NCBI GenBank assembly: GCA_963853835.1
Contig: OY970826.1
Location: 2,526,001 to 2,590,000, forward strand
Direction: 5' to 3'
Length of the DNA: 64,000 bases
Source: Calendula officinalis
Taxonomy: Eukaryota > Streptophyta > Magnoliopsida > Asterales > Asteraceae
Shown: piece by piece, positions 1 to 11,202 of the stretch
Layout of the letters: each line of letters starts with the position of its first letter
Numbering within the stretch: the stretch's first letter is position 1
Position numbers and translations under genes: made by a program
Notes under the pieces: model-generated
What the model was told of the DNA's origin: nothing
Database searches by the model: none
Seen by the model: only the letters and a program-made list of their open reading frames with translations

Positions 1-230
1 AGTCCTTTAACTTAACGTTCGTTAATTTTTTCTGGTAACAAATTACACATGTAGTCCTTTAAAATTACATTGGTTATCATTTTCCTGTTAAAATATTTAA
101 CGGATGGATGTTAGGCAAAGGACTGTAGGTGCAATATGTTTCTAAAAAAAGGCTACCAATGAAAATTGTAAAGTAAAGGACCATAAGTGAAATTTGGGTA
201 AATCTTAGGGACAATCCTTGTAATTTACTA
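1..230. repeat. Right part of foldback repeat, family FB1
   Basis: This is the 3' part of a dispersed foldback element. It ends with the family's terminal motif cttgtaatttacta at 217-230 and carries the internal 'tgaaatttgggtaaatcttaggga' arm type. The left arm lies before the window. Fuller copies occur at 425-741, 41405-41672, 46088-46332 and 52758-53000. Confidence 0.5.
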
Positions 231-424
231 TATTGTTTTTTTTGACAAACTACATCTGAATGTATCCAATGGTACAACTTTTATTATTATATGTAACTTA
301 CTTCAAAACTTTTCTTTTGATGTACTAAACTTGCAAAACATACATTTTGACGTGTTTCGGTACAACAAATAGTAAAGTATGATGGAGTTAGTTACATAGA
401 AACATTAATAAAAGCAAATTTAAG

Positions 425-741
425 TAGTAAATTACAAAGGATGGCCCTAAGGTTTACACCAAATTTCATGTATCATGTATGGTCCTTTACTTTGAAATAT
501 TACACTGTTAATCCTTTTAATGGAATCCTTTTGCACCCGCAGACCTTTGACCTAACGTTTGTTAAAAAATTATGTTAAAAAATTATACTTGTAGTCCTTT
601 TTCTGTTAAAATATTAACGGAGTTTAGACTAAGGAATGTGCAAAAAGTTTCCAAAAAAGGACTACCAATGTAACTTTTAAAAGCAAAAGACCATACATGA
701 AATTTGGTTTAAACCTGAGGGAGCATCCTTGTAATTTACTA
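425..741. repeat. Foldback MITE-like element, family FB1
   Basis: The two ends are inverted copies of about 45 bp. The left arm starts tagtaaattacaaaggatgg and the right arm ends atccttgtaatttacta. The interior is AT-rich with no coding potential. It lies just upstream of the PEARLI-4 exon, probably in its intron. No clear target duplication beyond TA was found, so the superfamily is not assigned. Confidence 0.6.
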
Positions 742-1064
742 AAATTTAAATTACCCACAAATGTAAGTTTTGAAGTATGATACATTTATTTTTCTTCAAA
801 ACTTATATGTTTGAGGTGATTACTTTTTATTAACATTTCTACGTAACCAAGTTACATTTTTTGCTATTATAAAGGTAAGTTTTAAAAGTTTAAATCAATC
901 AAAAGGATACGTACAACAGCTGGGTACATTTCACTATAGTTTGTCATTTAATATAATTGTTACTAGACAATTCAGAAGAAAATCTAAATAAAAATATGTG
1001 TACCCGACCCGACCTGACCCGCTCATTTTGCCACCTCTAAAATCTGACCCATATTGTTGTACAG

Positions 1065-1601
1065 GTGGCACCGCCTCAAAATGGCATAATTTGTATTCAA
1101 GGCTACAAAGTGAAGCAAAATCTTTCACAAATACTTGAATCAATTTTCAAAAAACACGGTGACATTGCATCTAAATGTGTTTTCAAAACACCTTCTGTTC
1201 GATCATCGTTCCTTGAAATCGTTTGTGAAGTTGTCAAAAAAATTCAAACAGATGACATCACCAACAAAATGGAAGATATAGAGCGCCACGTGTCAGAAGC
1301 AGAGGCCGCCAACATTAACGTTGCATGGATTCGAGCTCACTTGGAAACCGTTTACAAAGAAAACAATGTTATGAAAAAATCGAGCTTGCTTACGGAAATG
1401 AAAGCAAATACGGTTTTGGTTAAAAACGCGGCCCGAATTGATCTGAGAGAAAGTTGTGAAGAGCTTATGTTGGCACAAGAACGGTTTGAAAAGGCTGAAA
1501 GGTGTGTGAGAGTACTCCATCTTGTTGAAAAGCGTATAAATGATAATATTTTCGAATGTAAGGCGGAAAAAGAATCGTTGGTAAAAAGACCAATTATATA
1601 G
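1065..1601 (+). CDS. PEARLI-4-like protein, last exon (partial gene)
   Basis: The open frame gives 178 residues and ends at TAG 1599-1601. It resembles the C-terminal part of the plant PEARLI-4 (phospholipase-like, PF05278) family: IFKKHGDIASKC near residues 28-39, FLEIVCEVVKKIQ near 50-62, then a charged, probably coiled-coil C-terminus (AQERFEKAERCVRVLHLVEK near 137-156). The family has no established enzymatic reaction despite its name. The frame opens with GTG directly after a splice-acceptor-like acag (1061-1064). This is therefore best read as a final exon, not a complete gene; upstream exons would lie before 1064 or outside the window, and I could not recognise one in 1-1064. The frame is intact with no internal stops. 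What could change is the 5' border. Confidence 0.72.
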   Translation: MAPPQNGIICIQGYKVKQNLSQILESIFKKHGDIASKCVFKTPSVRSSFLEIVCEVVKKIQTDDITNKMEDIERHVSEAEAANINVAWIRAHLETVYKENNVMKKSSLLTEMKANTVLVKNAARIDLRESCEELMLAQERFEKAERCVRVLHLVEKRINDNIFECKAEKESLVKRPII

Positions 1602-3297
1602 GGTAGTTAAATCTGTTTTTGCTAAAACGGGTTAAGTTTTGTGTATGTAGTTATGTAAATATTTGGGTGTTAGGTTGTTTATATATCATCGTTTTGACAT
1701 GTTTGTTGAAGAATTGTGGTTTAGAGGTAGCAAAATGGATGGGTTGATTGGGTTTAGTAACGGGTCAAAATATTAATATATTATAGGTTACGCCAAAATG
1801 GCAAAATGTATTGGGTTGGGTCAAGCTAGGTTGGGTTGACTTAAATATAAAATATGTTCTACAAGGGTGTGATATTTTTCCTTTTTTTGGGTTGCATTAT
1901 TTCGGTTTAATTTGATTATATATCTTGCATGCATGTTGGTTCCGTTGTGTTCGGGATTCCACCAATTTTTTGTTAATTACCAGTCAAAACCAGTCATTTT
2001 GTGTTAAGTGTTATTTTCTTGGGGTTAAATTGTGTCTTATTTTTGAACTTTCACCTATATCATGGTTTATGTGCGCTTTTTCCTTAGTTGATGAGTCAAT
2101 TATCTAAATTTATAATTCAAAAGACGCAATAATATTTTTGTTTAATTTGACATAAGTTTCAATAAGTTTCTATATATCTCAATATCTATAATTGTAATTA
2201 TCTGATGATTGACTAGTGGTAAGGTTGTAAGTACGTTCGAAATGATGTAATACTAACACAGGTGATAAACATAACCTGATGACCATATGAAGGTTCGGAA
2301 ATGACTACAACAACGATTATGTTGCTTATATCATGGACAAAGTTCGACCACCACGTGGAACTTGTTATAAACGAAAATACTATTTTAAGAAAAAAATATG
2401 TCTAACCCTGTGATTGTGATGGACTACCGGATAAGGCAAACATGTGGTAGAAGTACGATGAGTCACCGTTGTTTGAGAATGTGCTATTCTTTGACATGTT
2501 ATTTAAGTTACGAGTAAAGAAATACACGCCAATATAGTTAGTTGGAAGTTGGGTATGGGTAAAGAATACAATTAATTGTTGCTTCCACTATATAAGTTTT
2601 TATTTTAATGTTCAATAGTTTTGCTTTTGTATTTACCGGTTTATTATAGTTTATTTTATTATCTTTCTTATTTTGTTTTCAAAAGTTTATATCTTTCGTT
2701 TACAAGAAAATAGCTAAACGCTACGAAATCCGCCGATGGTGGGTGTTAACATGTTTTTTTTTTCCTTCTGATAACCTGGATTTAGACTCGCTTTACGAGC
2801 TAAGTAATTCCAAAGCAACCACTTGCTTTGCAGGTGGAATTATCACGGGTCAACCTCTTTGGTAGCAAGAAGTATTTTTTTTAGTTGCCACCATGGAATT
2901 AAAGTGAAACCTCCTGAAAATTTTATTATTTTAGGAGATCAAATTTTCCTTTATCATTAGACCACTACCCTTTATAGTTTAAGGCCTTAACATGTTTATT
3001 AATAGTTTAAATTAAAAACAAGTGCGTGTGAGACTAGTTGGATGTGGTTAGTCTATCCGCCAATAGTTATTGTTCATATGTTTAAATTATAAATAATAAA
3101 TATTTTCGTATAATCTAAAATATATATTTTTAATTAATAATACATAAAATATAAAATAATTTACAGAAACACAAGCATAAACATTTTAAGTACATTTTAT
3201 ATAATATGCTAACATGTTTAAATTTCAACCAGTTTGATTCATCAAGCAGTTCACTCTACAGTATTTATCTCATTTGTTTCAATCCATGGTAGTTAAA
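1602..3297. other. Intergenic, AT-rich, with SINE-like piece
   Basis: No gene was recognised. The stretch 1726-1855 carries 'gggtca/gacccg' type dispersed repeat sequence. A tRNA-like repeat is listed separately at 2199-2390. The open frame at 1925-2107 has no recognisable domain and is treated as chance. Confidence 0.4.
2199..2390 (+). repeat. SINE-like repeat, copy A
   Basis: It resembles the stretch at 7598-7795. Both carry a 'gatgact-ag-ggtaaggt' start, a middle 'aaggttcg-aaatgactac' and a later 'acaaagttcgaccac' type segment, and both end in A-rich sequence. This layout fits a tRNA-related SINE, but no complete A and B box pair could be set out with confidence. Confidence 0.4.
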
Positions 3298-3717
3298 ATC
3301 AAGGTTCTAGAAAGTGTAAGGCGTGGCGTGGCGGCACCATCAGGTCTCAGCCAAGGCGAGCCATGACGGGCCATGACGTTTTTCAAGGCGTGATTTAAGG
3401 CGGCAAAATTTTTATATAATTTATATATATATACGTATATTAAATTAAAAAAAATTATATATCTATTGATTTATATAACAATTCATATATAAAGTTCATA
3501 AAAAATATTACATCTAAATTTATAATTATATATTTTACCATATTTTTTAAAAAATTTATTTTTCACAGCCGTCTTCAAGAAAACTCGTCATAAGGCGCGC
3601 CTTATCACGCCTTATCTCACGCCACGCCTAGCCCAGCCGCCATGGTCTGTTTCGTAACGTCGATGTCGCGCCTCACGCCTTGGCGCCGCCATGGCGCGCC
3701 TTTTAGAACCTTGGTTA
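3298..3717. repeat. GC-ended foldback element
   Basis: The ends are imperfect inverted repeats: left 'aatcaaggttctagaaagtg', right 'ccttttagaaccttggtt'. Both are followed inward by GC-rich arms rich in 'aaggcgtggcg' and 'cgccttggcgccgcc'. The centre (3400-3560) is very AT-rich. The contrast between GC-rich arms and AT-rich loop is that of a foldback or MITE. No transposase is present. Confidence 0.55.
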
Positions 3718-4002
3718 AAATATTAATATATTACTGTAATATATAACTAAAACAGAATTATCTTTATATAAAATAATAAAATTTAATTTATATTTACATA
3801 CTCAACAAGTCGACATCTTTAACGATTTGACTTCATATATACGACCTTTACTAAGGTGTCACTTGATTAGAGGGTCACGTGAAGGGTAATTATTATATCT
3901 ATCCAATTATTTACTCATGGGATCCACAACCTTTTTCTAGTTTTGTTGGTTACCAAACTTACCATATCTACAACTCCACAAGTAAAGCCATTACTTTCCA
4001 TT

Positions 4003-4324
4003 AGACCACTCCTAATGGTTATTAAAATTAAAACTATTAGTTTTTGGCAAATCAATGTTACATTATCTCAACCTCCAACAGACATTAAACTGGCGTACTT
4101 ATGTCAACAATACCTCTTCTCTTCAGTTTTTTGGGACTCATAATTACAAAATACACACACAAAATATCCCTTTGGGCCCAACCTACCCAACTCATCTTTT
4201 CCCTCCTCCCATCCCCAAACTCACGCCAATCAAAGTGGTGGCCAAAGTGATCTACCCGTGCCAATGGGGTGATACCGTCAGTTTGGGGGGCGGGATCAAC
4301 GGATCTACCCGTTGGGAGCAGTCT
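4003..4324. mobile_element. Possible PIF/Harbinger-type MITE
   Basis: The left end ttagaccactcctaatgg (4001-4018) and the reverse complement of the right end ccgttgggagcagtctaa (4309-4326) match at most positions. The element would be about 322 bp and non-coding. The outermost bases are TTA on the left and TAA on the right, so the exact target duplication is uncertain. Confidence 0.45.
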
Positions 4325-4326
4325 AA

Positions 4327-5540
4327 GTCTGATACTAACACTTAATCAACATAGTTTTTTCTCTAGACTAGATACAAATCCAAACACTCTTAGTAGTGAT
4401 CAAAGAAATATATATTTATCATAATATAGGGTACAAAACCTTAATGCATAATAGTATAATACACCCCAAAAAAGAGGGAAGAAAGAGTAGTCGACTGGAC
4501 GACCAAACCATACCAAAATTGCAAGGGGGCTCGTAAGGGAGGAGGATGTTTTATAAGGGAGGCGACAAGGAGGATTGGGTCGCCATTACACCCCTTAGAT
4601 TCATTAATAAAATGCTCTATCCAACTAAGCTAGAAGATCATTTAATAACAATTTACTAGTAGCACAGTTTTTTACAGACTGTATTATTAAAGTAGGGGCA
4701 GTTGTTGGAGCGAATTAAATTGAGTTTGTTTGTCATCTATTTGTAGAAGATTGGGGATGGGTCGTTGATGCGTGTAAACGAATGGCGGGTGGATCTATGT
4801 GTCATAACACTATTATGCATAACACATTGGACTCTATTGAGGAACTCCACCGCCTTACGTGCAAGGAAACCAAATGTATCAAACACAGAATGAATAAAGA
4901 CATATTATTTTTCAATGCAAGATTTCTCGTGTTTTGTCACTTTGCACAATCGACTTTCAAAGCAGTTTGTCCCACTATAACACTCGGACTACTCAAACCC
5001 ACGAGAGGAGAAACTCCAGTTAGATCCACACACGCATGTTTCCCTCCAACCTATCCAAAAATCAAAATGTCAGTCAGTATAAGTATGGATCTTCTATCCC
5101 ATGTCAATTAAAAAGTTCACAGACACTTCTTTCTTGGAGGAAATCCCGGCACATCTATATATCAAAAAGAACATCCATAACCATGCATATTGTACCAGTA
5201 CTTGAAGCCCGAGAGCTCTATACAATGAACCGCATGTTCTCTATAGAAATCCAAACTTGCCTTGCTACAAACTTGGTAGAACTACACATATTTGATCAAC
5301 CATTATGTCTAGGATATTATACTGATGTGATAAAACCAGTTATAAAATAATCACCTAAATACGTCTTTCCTATATTACCACACTATTAGGCAAGTATGAC
5401 CTAATCGTGAGCAATATAGTTCAGCTAAGTACTTTCGGGTATTTCGTCTTCACAGGGAACAATTTAGCTGATTAAGTAAAACAAAACTAATTAATTAATA
5501 TGAATAAATAATTAAAAGGGGTTTTCATTATTGTAACTTT
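4327..5540. other. Intergenic, no recognised gene
   Basis: Open frames at 4782-5111 and 5036-5350 give proteins with no recognisable domain and with base composition like the surroundings. Around 4600-4640 the minus strand contains a tRNA D-arm-like piece (tagcttagttggatagagc), but no complete tRNA could be folded. Confidence 0.35.
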
Positions 5541-5544
5541 AATA

Positions 5545-5698
5545 AACAAAAAGATTAATTTAAATAAAATTGGTTTTGGAAGCAAACAATTGGCAGTAAC
5601 TAAAATGGAAGTGTTTAACTCTTATGAACAAAAAGATTAATTTAAATAAAACTGGTTTTGGAAGCAAACAATTGGCAGTAATTAAAATGGAAGTGTTT
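5545..5698. repeat. Tandem duplication, about 72-bp unit, two copies
   Basis: The segment beginning aacaaaaagattaatttaaa occurs at about 5546 and again at about 5627. It continues for about 72 bp through 'ggttttggaagcaaacaatt' with only two or three differences. It is a recent local tandem duplication with no coding content. Confidence 0.75.
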
Positions 5699-6296
5699 TC
5701 AATATTAAGAATGAATATTCACTATGAGTCGAATCCGTCCATGTCTAGGTTTGGTTGTGAAGTACTGATTTAATTTATGTTTTAGGAATTTAAGAAGCTA
5801 GATTTCTCTTAATTCCCTACACTGTCTCTAATGTGGTAACTAGGAATTTCTTTTCTAAGAAACCTATTTAAAGTCACACTCCTAATTACAATTCTTAACT
5901 AGGTACGGCTTTCCGAGACCTTCTAATCCTAGGAATTTCTTCTCTAAAGATTAGACTTTAAGTTTTACCTAGGTTATCGGTATCTAATCTCGGACCCATA
6001 TTTCTAGTGAGTCACTGACTACGTCAAATGATATGAAAAGTCAGGGGAATTACTAGATCAATTCAATGTTGTCAATATTTAGCTAATCAAGCAATAAACA
6101 GATTAAATAATGCGAAGGTAAAAGTTTAACAACAAAGTTCTTTGTTAAAAACATAAGTGTTCAAACAATCATCAATAAATTCTAAAAATATTCAAACCTA
6201 AAACCTAAACTTCATCTAATCATAGCGAATATATGATGATTAGCACATAAACATGCTAATAATCATCAAACAAACGTAAGAAATCATAAACATAAA
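5699..6296. other. Intergenic, AT-rich, up to the assembly gap
   Basis: No gene, RNA or clear repeat was recognised. The motif 'ctaggaatttcttctctaa' recurs twice in slightly different forms (around 5841 and 5931), which suggests old repeat DNA. Confidence 0.3.
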
Positions 6297-6496
6297 NNNN
6301 NNNNNNNNNNNNNNNNNNNNNNNNNNNNNNNNNNNNNNNNNNNNNNNNNNNNNNNNNNNNNNNNNNNNNNNNNNNNNNNNNNNNNNNNNNNNNNNNNNNN
6401 NNNNNNNNNNNNNNNNNNNNNNNNNNNNNNNNNNNNNNNNNNNNNNNNNNNNNNNNNNNNNNNNNNNNNNNNNNNNNNNNNNNNNNNNNNNNNNNN
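6297..6496. other. Assembly gap (200 Ns)
   Basis: A run of 200 undetermined bases. It lies downstream of the CIPK stop codon, so it does not interrupt that coding sequence. Confidence 0.99.
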
Positions 6497-6733
6497 ATAC
6501 ACACGTTTGAGTGTAACCCACTTTCTAAATAGACTACTACCCCGGTGACCTTTTGAACCTATGCCGTTTCTTTAGTAACCCACTTTCTAAACTCCTCATC
6601 TAAATTTACATTATATTATCTACTATAAAATTTAAACTCATACCGCTAGAATACAAGCCATTTAGTTTGAACCTATGTCATAACGTATCAAATAACACCA
6701 CTAGGCTATGCCTTGTTAGTTCTTTATTGCTTG

Positions 6734-9700
6734 TTAACCGTTACTATTCTCGCCTTGCCAACTCCAAACAATGTCTTGTAATCCCGGTCTAACATCCTCT
6801 TCAAATTTCTTGTACTCAAGCGTGTCGCCATCCGCCTTCGAAAACTCCACTATCGCAACCTCGGGTGCCACCTCGAACACCTCCGCTATCACTAACAATT
6901 TTCCTTTTCGTCCCTTTGATATCCCTTGCATCTTCAATTTAAACTCATTTTTATTTGAGACCGAAATCTTGAAATTCAACTTCTTTGCTACGGATTCAAG
7001 TTTATCTATGATTTTCGATGCACTAAATTTTGATGTAAATAAGGATCCTGATTTCCGTTTGGTCTCGAACATGCCCGATAGATCGAAACCTGATGACATC
7101 GAGGATATGAATTCGAACGCGTTGTAGGATGGTGGTGAGGATTTTGACCTTCTAATTGACTTTTCTAGTTCGGCAATCTTGTCGGCTTTTTCTGTACCGT
7201 CGATCTGAATTCGAGTTTTGACCAATTGCGGAGTTAGAAAATCTGCAAAATGAAACTTTTGAAGTATACTGATTTTGAATACGGATGGAAACTCTTTATT
7301 TTGTGACACTAATCGTGTTATAACTACGACAACCACTTTTATCTAAGTTAAACAATTTCAATTTAAGTGATGACACAACATATTTTAATTTATGTACTAC
7401 GATAATTGCATTATTTAATTGTATAATATGTATGATTACTTGTACAGTGTAATACATACATCAAAAATATGTGGTATACAAATTAATTCTCATTCAATTT
7501 AATGAGTTAATATTATAAAATAACAACTTACATAAACTTTGTGAACAGCATAAATAACAAATAATCATAATAACTCACATGTATAGAAAAATTATATGAC
7601 GATGACTTAGCGGTAAAGGTCCCAACTCCCAAGTGACTTGCTATAGGTCTCAGATTGAGTTATTCTTTGGGAAAATAGTTATCAGATTCACAGAGAAAGG
7701 TTCGAAAATGACTACGATAATAGTTAAGTCGTGCACATCATAAACAAAGCTCGGCCATTACAGGAAGCCCTTATAATGGGAATATAATTAAAAAAAAATT
7801 ATATGTAGAAATTAAAAGTAAAAGTATTTTAATATTTTTTGAAAAGTATATAATTTGTAATTAAACATAATCTTTTTTAAAATACTTCTATTAGACAAAA
7901 AAAAAAAAAAAAAAGCAAGGGATGCTCACCTGTTTGAATTCCTTCCAAGAACCATGGACTCCTCATGATCGCCGGAATTGTAATCCTCTCCGCCGGATCA
8001 ACCACCAACAACCTCGAAATCAACCACCGCACATCGCCGGAAAACCACGGTGGAAACTCATATTCCGCTTTAAAAATCTTTCTATACATTTGCATAATAT
8101 TATATTCTTGAAACGGTAAATAACCAGCAAGAAGAACATATAAAATCACCCCACAAGACCAAATATCCACCTTACCACCGTCATACCCTTTTCGCCGGAG
8201 AACTTCCGGCGCCACATACGCCGGAGTTCCACACTGAGTATGTAACATTCCATCGTTACGTAATTGCTCCGGCAATGCGGATAACCCAAAATCTGAAACT
8301 TTTAAATTTTCATTTTCATCAAGTAAAAGATTTTCCGGCTTTAAATCACGGTGGGACACACCACGACTATGACAATAATCGACTGCACTAATTAATTGTT
8401 GAAAATATTTTCTTGCAAAGTGTTCTTTTATTCGTTCTTTTTTTATTTTGTCGAATAATTCGCCACCTTTAACGTATTCCATTACGAGAAAGATTTTTGT
8501 TTTGGTGGCCATAACTTCTTTGATTTGTACGATGTTTGGGTGCCGAACGAGCCGCATGACGGCGATTTCGGTAGTTATTTGTTCCATTAGACCTTGTTTT
8601 CGTACCTGCATGGACGTTTTATAAAAATACAACATTAGTAACATATTTAGTGGTTTTTAGTAAATGAATAGAAAATTAGTACACATTAAAAATATTAGCA
8701 GGGTAACCGCGCAATGCGGCGGCGGGTACGCGTAACTATATTACGAAGTGACGACAATACCAGCGGTGGTGGCAATAACGATGGTGATGAGTGGTGGTGC
8801 GTAGTGATGGTAGATGCCGACATTAGTGATGGTAGGATCAGTTCCGAAGTTGGCTTTTTTTTGTGGAAGTAAATATGGGCCCTTTACATAGATAAATGAT
8901 GGTTGAGTTCTGGTGGCGTTAAAACTTATATATATTAGTATCTGGAATAAATTAAAGTAATCAAGTAGTTGAAGTGGTTAACACACACACCTAAGTCCCA
9001 AATGGTCACAAGTTCGATTCCCTAAGTTGCGTTTTTAATTTTTTTTCTTCTAAAGCATTTAGGCCTACTAATATTAGAAGGCCTTAAAAACTTAAGACTT
9101 TATAATAATAGTAGGCCTAAATGCTTTAATAGTAATATAGATAGAAAAAAAAAAATTGAGCCAACTTCTTCCACGTGGACTAGATTTTCCAAAACCAATT
9201 TATTTGTCAATGACTCAATGTAAATGGAACAAATAACTACCGAAATCCCCGTCATGCGGGATAAAGGTTTAGGCTAGTGGGTATGGGCACCACATGTGGT
9301 GGTGCCCTTTTCCGCCACATCAGTGCCACCTCATCAACCACACCACCACCACACCACATCATTTGGTGGAAATACCCACCACACCACAACACACCATTTT
9401 ATTTTCCATCTCATCATTTCTTTTCCATTTATTTTTTAAAGTTAAAACTAACATTTTATTAAATAAAAAAATACTTAATTAATTTATAATACCATATTAT
9501 TAAAAATTTATAATAAATCAGATTTTAATTAAAGTTTAGAAGAAAAAAAAATTATAAAAATTTATTAATATAAAAAATCTGTGGATTTGAAGCCCAAAAA
9601 AAATAAATTCAAAGCCCATTGACAAAATATTTTAAAAGCCCAAAATCTTTTTAAAACCTAAAACCTAATATTGTTGTGCACATCTCCATCTCTTCTGCGC

Positions 9701-10635
9701 TTCTCCTTCTTCCTCCATTGCCATTGTTTCTTCACAGGTATTTTTTTTTTTAATATTATGAAGAGCCACATGTAAGACTCGAAATGCCCCCACAACGGTC
9801 ACATATTCTCGAAAAGCCATCCCACGCCCCGTTATCCACCGTTGTCCGTTGCCATCTCCACCCACGCCGCACCCCAACACCGTTGTGGGGGGGGGGGGGG
9901 GGGGGTGTTCCCTTGCCTAGCCACGCCGTCGCCATCCAGGTCACCCCCCACGCCCCATCGAATTTGGTCCCATACCATGCAGCCTTAAAAGGGGGGAATA
10001 AAGAAATTTGCCACGTGGATTAAATTCTCCAAAACAATTATTTTATACATCTTCAAAAGGTTTAAAGGTGGTTGCTTGCGATTATCCTATACATCTATTT
10101 GAAATTTTGAATGGTCTAACTGATTTTGAAGAGTTTAATAAACATATATATCTAGATATATTATGATACAATTTATCAAGATAAAAAGAATAAAAAATAT
10201 ATTGTTGGTAATTGGAAAGTTTTTTAACGAGTTCGAAATCTACTATAATTTTATGGTTTTGATAATAACACACGGATTAGAAACTTACACATGTAACTAT
10301 AATAAACTCCGTAATTTTAAAAATTACCTGTTTCATACATTATTGTAAAATTATTTAAGGCTGTTATTATCAAAACTTAATTATATTTATACGAAAAAAC
10401 ACATAAGAAAAAAAAAAACTGATTTACAAAAAGATATTGTGATTTTGTAGCTATTAATACTTACCATCTCCGTCTTGATGACTTTAACGGCGACACTCTC
10501 CGCCGTAACGATGTCTCTTGCATAGTATACTTTTGCAAACGTTCCATGTCCCAACAACCTTCCCATCTCGTATTTCCCAAAAATTATGTGGCGGTTTCCG
10601 GCGTTGGAGTGGCAATACTCCGGTGGGTCCTCCAT
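6734..10635 (-). CDS. CIPK: CBL-interacting protein kinase, complete, 3 exons
   Basis: CIPKs are Ser/Thr kinases activated by calcium-loaded CBL sensors and regulate ion transport at membranes. Exons on the minus strand are 10635-10465, 8605-7930 and 7242-6734, joined at GT-AG sites in phases 0 and 1, giving 451 residues, the usual family length. Visible parts: Gly-loop LGHGTFAKVY (about 28-37), catalytic Lys51, HRDLKPEN with Asp144, DFG 162-164, APE 189-191, then the CBL-binding NAF/FISL motif NAFEFISSMSSGFDLS from Asn323 and a C-terminal PPI-type region ending in QGENSNG. The GVSHRD sequence and C-lobe resemble the CIPK5/25 type, but the paralogue is not assigned. The ATG at 10635-10633 is the first in frame after a TATA-like sequence. 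Intron 1 (1859 bp) is swollen by a MITE, a SINE-like piece and a 19-G run. Confidence 0.93.
7598..7795 (+). repeat. SINE-like repeat, copy B (in CIPK intron 2)
   Basis: It is related to copy A at 2199-2390 through the shared 'gatgact-agcggtaaaggt' start, 'aaggttcgaaaatgactacg' middle and 'aaacaaagctcggccatt' segment, followed by an A-rich end. It lies within the second CIPK intron, antisense to the gene. Confidence 0.4.
8945..9040 (+). repeat. tRNA-related SINE fragment (CIPK intron 1)
   Basis: The stretch contains 'tagttgaagtggttaacac', similar to a tRNA A box. About 40 bp later comes 'cacaagttcgattccctaag', which holds a near-consensus B box (GTTCGATTCC). It is followed by a T-rich stretch. 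The acceptor stem is absent, so this is a SINE head and not a tRNA gene. Confidence 0.5.
9051..9128. repeat. Perfect 20-bp hairpin
   Basis: Bases 9051-9070 are the exact reverse complement of 9109-9128, and 38 bp separate them. The arms contain 'aggcct'. It may be the remnant of a small MITE, or a small-RNA-like hairpin. It is located in CIPK intron 1 directly after the SINE fragment. Confidence 0.75.
9265..9988. mobile_element. MITE-like element in CIPK intron 1
   Basis: The left end tttaggctagtgggtatggg and the inverted right end around 9969-9988 (cccataccatgcagccttaa) match at most positions, which suggests terminal inverted repeats of about 22 bp. The inside is non-coding: CCA-rich arms, an AT-rich middle and a G run. 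The exact ends and target duplication are not certain. Confidence 0.45.
9887..9905 (+). repeat. Run of 19 G
   Basis: An uninterrupted G homopolymer lies in the first intron of the CIPK gene, on the strand opposite to transcription, so the pre-mRNA would carry a C run. Its length may be unreliable in the assembly. Confidence 0.9.
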
Positions 10636-10684
10636 CTTTGTTATGAAGTTATTTGGGATTTGTTAGTTGTGTATGAAGGAGAGA

Positions 10685-10706
10685 GCAGTGTATAATATAA
10701 TAGAGT
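10685..10706 (-). promoter_or_regulatory. Probable TATA box of the CIPK gene
   Basis: On the minus strand the sequence ctattatattataca lies about 55-70 bp upstream of the CIPK ATG and is followed by a CT-rich, A-rich leader. Position and composition fit a plant core promoter. No other promoter element was assigned. Confidence 0.4.
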
Positions 10707-10859
10707 GATAATATTAGAGTTTAGGATGGTGGATAGTGAATAAAAAGAGACCGCCGGAGGTGGGTCCGCCGTGGTGTGGGGTTTGTCAGGCGGTGATTGG
10801 CAGAAATTAATGGGATATTTCACGAATATTTTCAAATTTCTATTGGAATGATAATGTAC

Positions 10860-11182
10860 ACATAAATATATAAAGATATTATTTACACATAGTTAGGAGA
10901 TTGAGTTTAAATCAATATCACAAGGACTAAGGCTTTCGAATAATTTGTGAGGATTTATGTTTGCTATTAATCTTAATGGGCCTAAACGTATTTTAATACT
11001 TTCAATTTGGTGAACTAGATATATTATTACCTTAAAGAAAAAAAATATATACTTCGTATATTATATTATAAGTAGCTTGTTTAAGGTAGTCTAAAAATTT
11101 TATCAAATCCAAGAGATAATTAATAGTACTTGGATCAAGAAAAAATCAAAGGTCAAGATCAAGATTCAAACCACAACCACCA
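10860..11182. other. Intergenic, no feature seen
   Basis: AT-rich sequence upstream of the CIPK promoter with no recognised gene, RNA or repeat. Confidence 0.3.
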
Positions 11183-11202
11183 CTACAAATACATGTAATT
11201 AA

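Noticed and set aside
4590..4640. Possible tRNA gene on the minus strand
   Set aside because: The D-arm-like phrase tagcttagttggatagagc is good, but no T-arm with GGTTCGA or matching acceptor stem could be formed, so a fragment is more likely.
4782..5350. Two overlapping open frames of about 105 codons
   Set aside because: No domain, no splice partner and AT-rich codon use like the surroundings; not distinguishable from chance.
6240..6521. Open frames of 72-93 codons across the gap
   Set aside because: They consist mostly of undetermined bases (N) and have no sequence evidence.
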